DNA of 64,000 bases, taken from Gnetum montanum. Taxonomy: Eukaryota; Streptophyta; Gnetopsida; Gnetales; Gnetaceae. Positions 43,731 to 54,458 of the stretch are shown piece after piece (the first letter of the stretch is position 1; every line of letters begins with the position of its first letter). Location of the stretch: NCBI GenBank assembly GCA_015680685.1, contig MNCI01034785.1, positions 783,241 to 847,240 of the forward strand, in the 5' to 3' direction. The translations under genes and the position numbers were made by a program. The notes beneath the pieces are model-generated. The model was not told the DNA's origin and did no database searches. It saw only the letters and a program-made list of their open reading frames with translations.

Positions 43731-45180
43731 TGGTTGAAGAAAAGGTTCTAAAAAAAGTTCATGATGATATTGACTAAGAATCAACCATAGAACAAGTTGA
43801 TGATGAAATTGATAGAGGGAAAGATCCACCCTAAGAAAAGGATCAATCATTGAGAAGGTCAAGTCAAGTAAGACAACCAACTTAGCATTTAGATTCATAT
43901 GTTTTGTGAATTAGTGATGTCCTCAATCTTATCAAGAATATTGTAATTCAAAAAATAGCAAAGCTTGAAAAAATACCCTAGATAAGGAAATGAAATCACT
44001 AATGAAGAATAAAAAATAGAAACTTGTTGAACTTCCCTTTGGAAGAAAACTAATTAGCTGTAGGTGACTCTTAAAGACAAAAGAGAAGTGTACAAGGCTA
44101 GGTTGTTAGAAAAGGGATACTCTCAAAAGGAGAAAATTGATTATAAAGAAGTATCTACACTAGTAGTGAAGCTAACCTCTATCAGGTTGTTATTATCTTT
44201 GGTAGCTACTTTATATCTTGAACTTAATGACGTAAATGTTAAGATGTCTTTTCTTCATGGAAACCTTGATGAGGAAATCTATATGAAACAACTTAAAGGT
44301 TATGTAATTAAAGGCAAGGAGAACATGGCATGTCACTTATTAAAATCCTTATATTTGTTGAAACAATCCCCTAGGATGTGGTATAAGAAATTTGATTCTT
44401 GCATGATAAGGTTTGGATTTATAAGGTCTAATAGTGATTCTTGAATGTATTTAAAGAAAGAGGCACAAACTTTTTTGATACTACTATTTTATGTTAATAA
44501 TATGTTAATCGTAGAAAATAATATGCAAAAAATCTCTAAGCTGAAATGTCAACTATCATCTTAGTTTGATTAAGGACCTTGATGTTGTAAGGAAAATCTT
44601 GGGCATGGAAATTAAAAAAGATAAAAAAGGTAAAAAGTTATAGCTTGGTCAATCTATGTATGTTAATAAATTTTTAGAAAAATTTAATATATAAGATTGT
44701 CAACTGGTAAACACTACATTATCTATGGGCATGAAATTATCAATGAAGCAATGCCTTAATAGATGAAGAAATAAATGAAATGAGCAAAATCCCCTATAAT
44801 AATGTTGTAGGTGGCCTCATGTATGGAATGGTTTGTATTAGACTTGATATTGCATATACAATGGAAGCTGTTAGTAGGGTGCTATTAGCTGGATCAGTAA
44901 AAAAAAGTTGTGTTGCATTATCAACAACTGAAGTTGAGTGTGTAGTAGCTTCTTAAGTAAGGAAGTGGTCTAGCAACATTGACTTTGAGAAAGGGCAAAA
45001 AACAATTAAACTGTCTTGTGATAATAATAGTGTAGTCTTCCTATCAAAGAATCTTGGGTTCCATGCAAGGACAAAGAATACTGTAATTCAATATATTTCA
45101 TATGGGATCAAATTAAAAAAGAAAGAATTTCTTTGGAGAAGGTTTCTACTTCTAAAAATCCAACAAACGTGATGACCATG
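43731..45180 (+). pseudogene. C2 reverse transcriptase and RNase H remnant
   Basis: The frame 44064-44444 has the copia RT blocks YKARLLEKGYSQKEKIDYKE, MSFLHGNLDEEIYMKQLKGY and SLYLLKQSPRMWYKKFDSCM. The catalytic box that should read YVDD is YVNN at 44490-44501, so both Asp codons are lost. Later blocks are KILGMEIKKDKKGK (about 44595), GGLMYGMVCIRLDIAYTMEA (about 44811-44870, copia RNase H junction) and CVALSTTEVECV (about 44910). Stops are frequent. The pattern resembles TNT1/Tork-type copia elements (family knowledge). Confidence 0.85.
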
Positions 45181-45279
45181 GATATTCCTTTGGACAATTT
45201 CAAATGGTGTTAAAAAGAACTTAGGTTGGTAAATTGTAAAATGTAATGGTTGCTCCTCGTTGTAATACCTTAAAATAAA

Positions 45280-45294
45280 AAGCAAGTGGAAAAT
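45280..45294 (+). promoter_or_regulatory. C2 polypurine tract
   Basis: AAGCAAGTGGAAAAT directly before the 3' LTR start, like the copia tract CAAGGTGGAGAAT. Confidence 0.75.
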
Positions 45295-45790
45295 TGTAAC
45301 ATCTATGTTGCTTGTTTTAACTATACAACCTGCTCCATTTAACAATTTTGGTAGCTAGCATCATCTTAACTTAGTAACCTGCCAAACCTATAAAAGATGA
45401 TTGATGGTGTTGTAGGTATCTTCTACCATTGTGGCATATGTAACATATATTTTATCTTCTCCTTTTTCTTAGCTTGTAAAATCATTGTATAAGTGATGGA
45501 TTGGTGGATGGAAAAATACTAAGGTGTTGCATCAAGGGATTGAGTTACATTGAGTGATCAAGTGAGAGATGAAGGAAGTCTATCATTGTTTAAAGCCTTT
45601 TAGCATTGAATGTTTTCTCTTATTTATAGTCAGAATTAAGTCTTGCTAGGAGGTGGAGATGGGGTTTTCGTATGCTTTTTATAGGATAATTCTTTTATTA
45701 TTGTTGCACTTCTTCCAATTTCATGATCCAATTTCTACTTTTGTCACTTACTATTAGTTTATTATTATGCTTACTTGAGGTGTAAATTAA
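45295..45790 (+). repeat. C2 3' LTR
   Basis: Starts TGTAACATCTATG. It aligns with 31177-31649 plus 41431-41549. It has one copy of the 88-bp unit. It is followed within two bases by GGTAC (45793-45797). Confidence 0.88.
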
Positions 45791-47560
45791 TAGGTACATA
45801 GCATTTCATGATCACCTGGTTGAAACAAGTACATGTAATGCCCCATAATTGCAAATTTGTCACTGTACAATTCAATTATTCATCTTACTCATTATTTAAT
45901 TATCCTTTGGAATGCCTCAGCCCTCTAGCTCACAGTGTGTGAGTTTGATGACCCTTTTACCATGTTTGTGATTTTTACCTTAAAAGATGGGCAAAATTAA
46001 AATACTATATGGGAAAAAATATAACATATAATTTATAGCACATCTAATACATGTAACATGTTTAGATATACATAAGCATAAGAAGTCTAGGGTTTTGAGT
46101 AAACTTAAATGTGTTTCTATATTGTTACTTAAGGTTACTTTGGCAAGAAAATATTTTTTGATAGTTTCCTTGAAAGGTAGAGTTTGAACAACCTACCACT
46201 GAATAGATTACTAACTCTTGCTTAACAAATTTACACCTTGTCTCTAGGCACTAGGTACCTAAAAAAGTAAGAATAACCAATCAAGTTTTTTTATCAATAG
46301 GATAAGTAGATAAGTTTTTCCAAAAAAAAAAAAGCATTGTTAAGATGATTCTTAATTATTTTTCAAAATGGTGTCCAACTAGTATAGTCATACTATGATA
46401 TATAAAATTAGTGGGAATGAATTTACTAGTACTTTTACTGAACTCAACAAATTGTTAAAGAATCTAGAGGGGAGAGTTTACAAGATTGATTAAAAGGATA
46501 AAAACTAGAAAAGGTTTTCCAAAAACCATTGGGTTTTCCTTTTTACTGATTTAGGTTTTCTGTTCTCTCCAATCCTTTGCGTTTGTACTCTAATGCAACC
46601 CAAAATTCTTTCTAATAATAATACTTAAATGAATTAATGTACCTCAAAGAAATGCAGCTAATTCTATATGCTCTTTCAAAATTTTATAGTTAAAATTATT
46701 TACTAAACTGTAAATTGCATGTACTCAAAATTTTGAAAACTAAGCAAACCAAATTTTGCAAAGAAATTATTGTAGACACAAAATAATAAAGATAGTAATT
46801 TTAGGATATAATAACTAAGGACATAGACTCTTTTATTGGAGGTAGTTTAAAGTAACTTCCTTAGAGAAGAGGTAGTGTAAAGTAACTTCCTTAGAGAAGA
46901 GTGTAATGGAGGTTATGGGGGTCAAAAGTTGTTGACGATGAAGAGTATGTCTTTCTTAATTATCCTTTGATTCAATATCCTAAGGAGGATGTTTTCTTAA
47001 TTCTCCTTTGACCTAGACTAAAATATACAATTGTAACAAAAGTTTGTATAATCAGTTTTGATTGGGTGTAGTGATGTTTAGGTATTTTATTAATATATTT
47101 TTGTTTTCCACTTTCCATTTAATAAATTTTTTTTCATAAATATAATAAAATCTTTACATTCAGTTTGTACGGAGCAAAGTTGCATTCCGCATATTAATGG
47201 GTTAATTTTATCATTGCAGAACAAACAACGGGCTTTCACCGATATAATGTATATGCTAATCGTCCAAATCATAATTAAACACCTAACCAAGATGGCATCT
47301 CGTCAATCGTAGAGAAAGAAAAGCTAAAAGAGCTTCAATTATGATAAAGAATATCAAATGATTCAAGGACAGAAATTCTCGGTATCATAATCTGGGTGTG
47401 GTGCAGATATTTCAAAATGGGTGCTATCCTGTCAATCTTTAAAGATCTGTAATCAGTGCATGTGGCAATGCTCACAGTTTCTTCCTCTGCTTTTTGGTTT
47501 TTCCATTCAGGATTCAACAAACTTACGGAATGCCTGACATTTTGTTTATGCTTGCATGAT

Positions 47561-47767
47561 CCTTATGTAAACCAAACCATCAGTTCTATGCGACACATGT
47601 TTTCTCCGTCTCTCATCATTTCATCTCACTTCCTTATGTAAACCAAACCATCAGTTCTATGCGACACCTGTTTTCTCCGTCTCTCAGCTCACTTCCTTAT
47701 GTAAACCAAACCCTCGGTTATATGCGACCCATGTTTTCTCTGTCGCTTATCATTTCAGATCACTTTC
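47561..47767. repeat. Three-copy tandem repeat, 63-71 bp units
   Basis: Units start at 47561, 47632 and 47695, each beginning CCTTATGTAAACCAAACC, then CTATGCGAC and GTTTTCTC. The second unit is about 8 bases shorter, lacking part of ATCATTTC. The third is the most divergent. Confidence 0.9.
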
Positions 47768-47791
47768 AAACTTTAAAAGTATTTCCTTCAC

Positions 47792-47806
47792 CGTATATAT
47801 AGGGGC
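47792..47806 (+). promoter_or_regulatory. Possible TATA box
   Basis: CGTATATATAGGGGCG lies 25 bases after the tandem repeat. A promoter is possible, but no ORF of interest follows, because the LINE remnant downstream is on the other strand. Confidence 0.3.
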
Positions 47807-47940
47807 GTGGGACTCCAAAAAGAAGTTTTATTAAGAGTAAAAAATTGTCAAATATATAAACCTCATTAAGTCATAGAGACAAAAAATATGGAAAACTAGA
47901 TTACTGGGGATGAAATTCTAAGAAACATCTTTATAAATAA

Positions 47941-48720
47941 CAGTTTGTGAAAGGAATAAACCCAATATGGGAACTACCAACCACCAAAACCAACCGGCCC
48001 TTTACAAGAGAGAGTGATAGAAATTTGGACAAGGCAAATAGTGCTCGATAAAAAATACAGAGACTCCCATATGGTGACTCCACAAATTTAAGAAGGGAAG
48101 CTTTTTTTTGCAGAGATTCCTATTGAAGAGGGTTGCTTGAATGCATGGGTCTTTCCCAAGGCTACAAGAGATGAATCAATTGATGGATATCCATTTGGAA
48201 CTTTGATGCTTGAGATTTGAGTTGGAAATGAATGAGGCAGAGAAGATCTACAATTTTTCCATCATTGTTAGATGACATTTATTAGAATAATCAATCCTTT
48301 GAAAGATAGCATTACATCTACACTTCCAAATATAATATAAAATAATAGGCCTAATCAATTTACACATAAATTTAAAATTAGTAGAAGTGGTGACCAACTG
48401 GCCAAATATAACATCATCTTGAGATAGCTTGCATGATGGAATTACTTTGGAAACTCATGTCCACACGTGCTTTGTGAAGGAGCAAAGCCAAAACACATGA
48501 ACAAAGTCCTCTTTACCACCACAAAGAGGGCAATTAGGATTGTGAATCCTGACATATTCGAGACATTTGTTGATAGGTAAATCTTGGAGGAGGAGACACA
48601 AGAGGAACTACTTAATTTTAGGGAGAGTTAGTAGTTTCCAAATATGTTAGAAGAGTGGGATCCAAAATTGTTTCAACTCTTGTTTGTACCAAGACTTGTT
48701 ACAACGTTGAATGATACTTG
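47941..48720 (-). pseudogene. LINE (non-LTR retrotransposon) C-terminal remnant
   Basis: Minus strand, from about 48690 downwards. WKLLTLPKIK and LLQDLPINKCLEYV precede a zinc-binding RT-associated domain (zf-RVT): CPLCGGKEDFVHVFWLC at about 48531-48481. FTKHVWT and the IRPIILYYIWKCRCNAIF block (about 48350) follow; these are typical of plant LINE C-termini. Near 48000-47975 SCKGPVGFGG resembles the RNase H start GNPGPAGFGG. At least five stops occur. The RT core upstream is not recognised, as expected for a 5'-truncated copy. A host zf-RVT pseudogene is an alternative. Confidence 0.72.
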
Positions 48721-49869
48721 ATATGTCATGTAGAAGGTGAAAGGGGGCATGTGGCTTGTAAGGTAGAAGTTTTCACCCATTAATCCATTAAAGGCCATGA
48801 AAAGTGCTTTGCACCAAAACATCTAGTTGAAAATGGCAATGAATGAAGGTATAAACCTAAGCCAAGCAATGGTGCATTGCTTTAGACACCCCATGTAGAT
48901 TATTAAACTTAGACACCCCATTAAATCCATTGATCAACAAGTTAAAGAAAACTCAGTGAAATAACTCTCTCCTGATACCAAGAGGTAGCAACCTTAGCAT
49001 TTGTAATGGCAAGGGGAACAAGTGACAAAGGTACTTCCATTATCACATTACTTCTTTAGCATTTTTGAAAAAGTTAAAAATCAAACATAGAAAGATCAAG
49101 TTGTGGGATCCGGTTGTTCTCTATACGTTTCAATTTAAAGGAATTATGTATCGTGTATGCATATCCATTGTAAGCACAAGTTTGATTGCAAAATTGAAAA
49201 CCATATATGATAAGTAAATTTTAGTGTTTGACAGCTAGCTAATTGAACCTGAAACTTTATTAAGTTGTTGCTCTCTAGTGTATTGGACAATAAAAATTTA
49301 AAAGCATCCTCAAGAAAATTATAGTGTTTTTGGTAGAATTTGAAATAAATAAATTATTTTTGTAATATTTTATTTTTTCTAGTGTTCTCAAATGAAAGAC
49401 ATGGTAAGAAAATGTAGTATTAATTTTCAAAATTTAGTAGAATTTGGAATAAATTAAATTAATTTTTATAATATCTTAGTTTTGTCTAACATTCTTAAAT
49501 GAAATACATGGTAAGAAAATGTAGTATGATTCTTCAATGCTATTTTGAGTGCAAAGTAACCATTTTCCTTCATGATATATTTCAAGAAATATATCAATTA
49601 TATTTCAAGTTTGGTAAATGGTAGAATGATGTTTCCTATAAGCTAATTAGATGCTATAGTAGTGATTAAAAGTTTGGCAAAAATATCATTGATTACAATT
49701 ATTTAGATAATTTTTGTGAAATGTTTTAAAGGGCATAATTGCCTTTATTAATACACCATTACTTTCCTAACCTCTTAACCTCATTTACATAGGAGGAGGG
49801 GGAGGAGAAGGGGGCATAAAGGCACAAGGCATGGAAGGGGAAAATATTAGAATCTAATACTCTTTTTTA
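48721..49869. other. Intergenic, contains an imperfect 104-bp tandem repeat
   Basis: No gene is recognised. Two related blocks (gtagaatttg...atggtaagaaaatgtagtat) start at 49333 and 49437. A third, more divergent relative lies at 50408-50580. Confidence 0.5.
49333..49527. repeat. Imperfect 104-bp tandem repeat
   Basis: GTAGAATTTGRAATAAAT begins each unit and ATGGTAAGAAAATGTAGTAT ends it. A third dispersed relative at about 50408-50580 shares attggacaata, attaagaaaattaca-like and aagaaaatgt.gtat sequence. Confidence 0.75.
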
Positions 49870-50065
49870 ACAATATATACCCACAAGGAAAATTAGAACT
49901 TTATAAGACTATATATATTGGGGTGTACCTATGTTTCACTTATTTCAAGTTCCAACACCCCTAAAATTAGAACTTTATAAGTTAGCATGGCCCACTAGAA
50001 TTAAACCCATAACTTGGAATTTTTAAGTTCAGAGTCTTATCACTAAGGTAACACTTCTTTGTTTA
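49870..50065 (-). repeat. SINE-like repeat, copy 2, with tRNA-like A and B boxes
   Basis: On the minus strand the order is ACCTTAGTGATAAGACTC (A-box-like), CCAAGTTATGGGTTTAATTC (B-box-like; GGTTCGATTC would be ideal), then GTGGGCCATGC, then a body shared with 1314-1368. The body is flanked by two direct copies of AAAATTAGAACTTTATAAG (plus strand about 49889-49907 and 49966-49984). The spacing of the two boxes fits a tRNA-derived head. The SINE class is inferred; the repeat itself is seen directly. Confidence 0.6.
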
Positions 50066-50070
50066 ACCTG

Positions 50071-51285
50071 ATTTACATAGCTAAATTTAACATCTTACTA
50101 ATAACATTTCATACTAATGGTCCTCCCTATTTAAGCATTTCTTCATGTATATTGTTTACATTAATCCTTTACCTTATACATTGCATTATGTATCAAAAGA
50201 AATGAATAGTGCATTACCATTGCCATGAAACTCTTTAATTTGATAATCATTATTGAATAAAAAATAATAGCAATTTTTAATATCATTAAAAGGAAAATCT
50301 TATTTAGATCTATTCTTGCATTAAATTAAATGTCAAAAAATATTTCTCTCTTTCTTGACTAAAAATAAAATTGAAATTTTATTGCATTTGTAGATCCTCA
50401 AAACATATTGGACAATAGAAACATATGTGCTATGAATTTTGAAAATATCATTAAGAAAATTACAAAGTATTCTTGGTAACATTTGAAACAAATTAACCAA
50501 ATTTGCAATTGTGATATTCCATCTATGTCTAATGTGCTCTAATGTAGGCCATGATAAGAAAATGTGGTATTCATCTTCAATGTTATTTTTATCATACAAT
50601 TGACATATTTATTCTTCATAAGGAATTTTGTGCTATTTCCTGGTTTCAACTCTTAGATGATGAGATTCTATTCATGCTCTACTAAATATGCATAGTGATT
50701 AATTAGGAATAGTAGTAGATAAATAAAAATACCTTTGAATTAAGGCCTCCCCTAATAATATTCAAAAAAATGTTTTTTGCCTTTTGTATTTTCTAAAAGG
50801 TTTTGACATACTACTTGTTTTACCAAATTATAGACTTGATTGGAATTAGAATAGAAATGTACTTTTGAATATTCTATTTATTAAGCCATACAACTCCCTT
50901 ATGAAGTCATTCTTTATTATGGATTTTCATTATCACTTTTCTTTATTATGAAACGTAGACTATAAATTGACAAATAGCTTTAATATCTAACAACATCATC
51001 TTTGCTTCAAAAAGCATATTTGTCCTTTGTTTACATATTTGTTCCCAATTATGCCAGAATAGTTTAGTTCTTTCAATTTTTCTCTTAAGGGATATTGTAA
51101 TGATATTTTCTAATATTTACATGCATTCTTGATTTTTTCCATTATCTTTCCATGGGAATTTCTAAACATTCAGTTATGTAGCTACTATCTTCTATATTTA
51201 TTAATTTTTATTTCCATGAAGATGGAGCTTTAAGTAGTCATTTTTGGTGCATTTTTCAAAAATATTTTGACATACTTGACAAATA
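50071..51285. other. AT-rich intergenic sequence
   Basis: Apart from the dispersed repeat at 50408-50580 nothing is recognised. Confidence 0.5.
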
Positions 51286-51289
51286 TGAA

Positions 51290-53560
51290 AGATTTAGTAA
51301 ATGAGAATGAGGGAAATATGGAAGAATGTACTCAACAATGGTTAAATATTCCACAACATAGATGGGAACTTGGATGCAAATGAGGAAAAGGTTGTAAATA
51401 CATAGATGAATAGGAAAATCAGTTATCAATCATTCTAAATGATGAAAATATGCAAGTAGCTCCATTACAATAAGAGGTTATTTCGTAGAGGGGACATAGT
51501 CATGATCATGATTATGGACATGGGTGTAACCTTGGACATGGTTGAGTTGCTACACATAATGATGATTTCATGATAGAGGATAAATTACTTGATGATACAA
51601 TAGAGGTTAATAATATAGAATAAGAACATGCATAGGCTCATGAAAGACAACAATGTTTTAGGCAACAAAAAAGATAAGCAGAGGTGGTAGAGATGTTAGA
51701 TTTAGTTCTAAGACTTGATCAAGAATGGGCTTGACCAAGATTATGAATGGAACATCAACAACATGATAATTCAAATACAATAAATCAACAAGTACTTTAG
51801 AAATGTATGAACAATAAGGTATCTTATCCAAATCTTCATAATTCAAATGCATAAATCATGCATGAAATTATAGGATTTTTGTGTAAGGTTGCTAATTTTA
51901 GTATTTCTCAATCATGTGATATATGCAATGAAAGCTCTTTAAGTATTTGTATGAAACCTATTGAAAGGACTTGTCCAACATGTTCAAGGTGTTTAGAAGA
52001 AAAAGAAATGGGAACCTTGAATTAGGATATTGAAGAGATTAAACACTTTTTTGTTGATAATAATATAGACCCAGAATCCTAATTGTTAATCTTATCTAGA
52101 CTATCAGAAGCGAAGGAAATGCTTATAGAAAGAAATGACCATATTTTACAAGTTATGCATGCTATAGGAGATAAATCATAAAATAAAGAACATATATTAG
52201 CTTTATGCAAGATGTATTTGAAATTGCAATTGGAGTTCCTATGAGGATTCATGAGATTCCAATGTTAATACTAAGAAGAACTGATCAAATTCAAACTACC
52301 TATAACTTTGTCATAAATAAAAATTGTGTGTATGCTGCATTATTGTACAAGAAAAAATGATCCTTTCTATCAAGATATAGAAATAGATGAGCATTCTTTG
52401 GGAAATATTAGGGATATAGTTGATGTTAATGTCTTTGAATGGATTCATTATATTAGATTATTTGAGGAGGTTTAAGAGATGAGGTTAAAGTTTGATGATT
52501 CTTTGATTGAACTAAAGGAGGAAATTATTATTGGGCACACATCATCTATAGCATCATGTCTAGTTATGCTAGGAAAAGAACTTGATTTGGAAAGATCTTA
52601 GTTAGAAAATCCAAGTGTTGAAAGTTTAAATTATGCATAATGTTCAACACCTTTAGAGTCATCCATTAATGAGTTTAACATAGTTGAAATGCTTTCAATA
52701 TCATTTCCAACATTGTTTCCACATGAAAAATGTGACTTCGTTATAAGAAGATCCAAGGATCTCATGTTGCATGAATATCATAAACATCTAATTCAATACA
52801 ATGATGATAGATTTGGAATTCATAAAATATATAAGTATCAAAAGTATTTTTTGTTGACATTACTAAATAGCATTAATGTATTTAAATTGCATGAAATAAT
52901 TCTATATTAATTAAATGTTTAGATATCACATTTACATCATGAAAACAAGATATCATGCATTGAAATCAAGGTCGATATTCTTCAAAAAATTACCAAAGAA
53001 TCATTAATATCCGACAAATTATCTTAAGGACTAGTAAATGCATGAACAAGTAATTTTGTTGATAATTTGATGAGATTTGAAACAAAAATACAAGGAATAC
53101 CTACCTGGTAGAGAAAATGCAATGTGAAATTATTTAATTTAATAAATAAGTTAGGTACATAAAATATCTTTTTGCTCTAAGTACAACTACTCTTTACATG
53201 CAAGACCTACATAAAGTAATGCTTAGAGAACCACCAGAAAATGCTTTTGCAACAAAGTAATGGAGAATGAGAAATATTATCAAGAATCCACATATAGTTG
53301 TTGAGTTTATGCATTTTCAACCTAAGGAATTTTACTAAAAGGTATTATTTGAGAAATTCAATGTGGTTGATTATTGGACAAGATATGAGTGGCAACATAG
53401 GGGATCACCATATATTCATGACTTTATTTAGATCAATGGAGCTCCAAACATAGAAGACCTTAACTGGAATGATCCTAAAGTAGTTGGAAATATGAGAGCT
53501 TTTTTATGTAATAAAAAATTCATAGAATACTAGATCCAATCAAGATGAAATATTTAATGA
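51290..53560 (+). pseudogene. Decayed Helitron Rep region
   Basis: Read through stops, the sequence shows successive Helitron landmarks. An N-terminal Cys-rich segment, CDICNES then CPTCSRCLEEKEMGTLN (51915-52020), is followed by a DUF6570-like block FFVDNNIDPES plus AKEMLIERND (52040-52140). The Rep N-terminal block ISFPTLFPHE then LIQYNDDRFGIHKIYKYQ comes next (52695-52850). Farther on are decayed IFFTLSAADLHWPDL-like sequence (about 53150-53210) and DYWTRYEWQHRGSPYIHDF (53370-53425). The last is the HUH nuclease motif, with its first His replaced by Tyr. No helicase domain or 3' hairpin end is recognised, so it is truncated and inactive. Confidence 0.75.
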
Positions 53561-54458
53561 TGTAAGTATTGTAGTAGTGATCATCATAATAATGTAATTT
53601 GGCACAACCTAATACAAAACCAAGTAGGACAATCTCATGACCACCTAATAGGCTAGGAAAACTAAACTTTCAAATAATTTCCATCAAATCTAACGGGGAA
53701 TTTTAGATATGAGAAAAATCCAGCAATATAAGCTGAATGTTTTTTCCAAACATTAGAAAATCCAAAGTAGAAGAGGAAACATGTGTGTGGAATAACTAGT
53801 AGAAAACAAATAGAGAAATATGTATAATGTAGAGTGAGATGGAATAGAGTGCTAAACATTATGAGAAAGATGAATGAACATATTTGTAGTTGGAAATAAG
53901 AAAAGTGTATAGAACAAGATAGATCTAAGAAAAGCTAAGTCTAAAAGGAAAATGCTAAAAATAGATCTAAAGTAAATCTCAATAAAACCTAGGAATAGAA
54001 AAACTAAAAAGGGACATACCTAGATTAACGAGTAAGCAGTAGAAGGAACCTACTAAGAAATGTTCTAGAATATGTACTAGGGATTAGAGGTGTTTGATGA
54101 GGAGCTGTGGTATCTTGTTCATTCTCTATTAAATGCACTTAATATAGATATATCAAGAATAATAGTAGATCCAATAGTTGAAAAAATAGAGGGAAGGATC
54201 AATTTAGTTCTTTGACTTGATTTTGAATAATTTCTCTATTTTAGAAGGATAACATAGGGAATCAAATGTGCCAATAGAAAAATAAAGAGAGGAAAATAAG
54301 GTAGTTTTTCTGTAGAGAGGTAGTGTCTTTGGAGAAATATTTTCAAATCACCAATTGCAAAGAATGTTAACTACATTGAGTAGCATAGATAGCTAGGAAT
54401 ATTAAGAAAATTTTCAAGAGCTTGATGAAGCAAAAGAAATGGTAAATGGTCATACATG
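53561..54458. other. Intergenic sequence
   Basis: No further Helitron helicase blocks and no other family are recognised before the E3 LTR. Confidence 0.45.

Larger units (their letters stand above)
31169..45792 (+). mobile_element. C2: decayed Ty1/copia element, split by E2
   Basis: The 5' LTR is in two pieces (31169-31649 and 41431-41549) because E2 inserted into it. Primer site 41552-41563, gag from 41611, pol to about 45180, 3' LTR 45295-45790. GGTAC flanks both ends (31164-31168 and 45793-45797). Integrase precedes RT. Stops are frequent, and the RT catalytic pair is lost. The 5' end does not start with TG, so that boundary is less certain. Confidence 0.85.
45799..47940. other. Intergenic sequence with small duplications
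   Basis: No gene is recognised. A 30-bp unit is duplicated at 46841-46870 and 46871-46900. A tandem repeat with a TATA-like box follows at 47561-47806. Short ORFs at 47090-47290 and 47335-47520 (minus) have no recognisable family. Confidence 0.5.

Noticed and set aside
7596-45803. Target-site duplication of C1
   Set aside because: The five bases outside 7601 and those outside 45798 do not match, so none can be claimed.
45834-45850. Start of a chromovirus-type LTR (TGTAATGCCCC)
   Set aside because: Only the first bases fit; no partner LTR, primer site or TSD was found.
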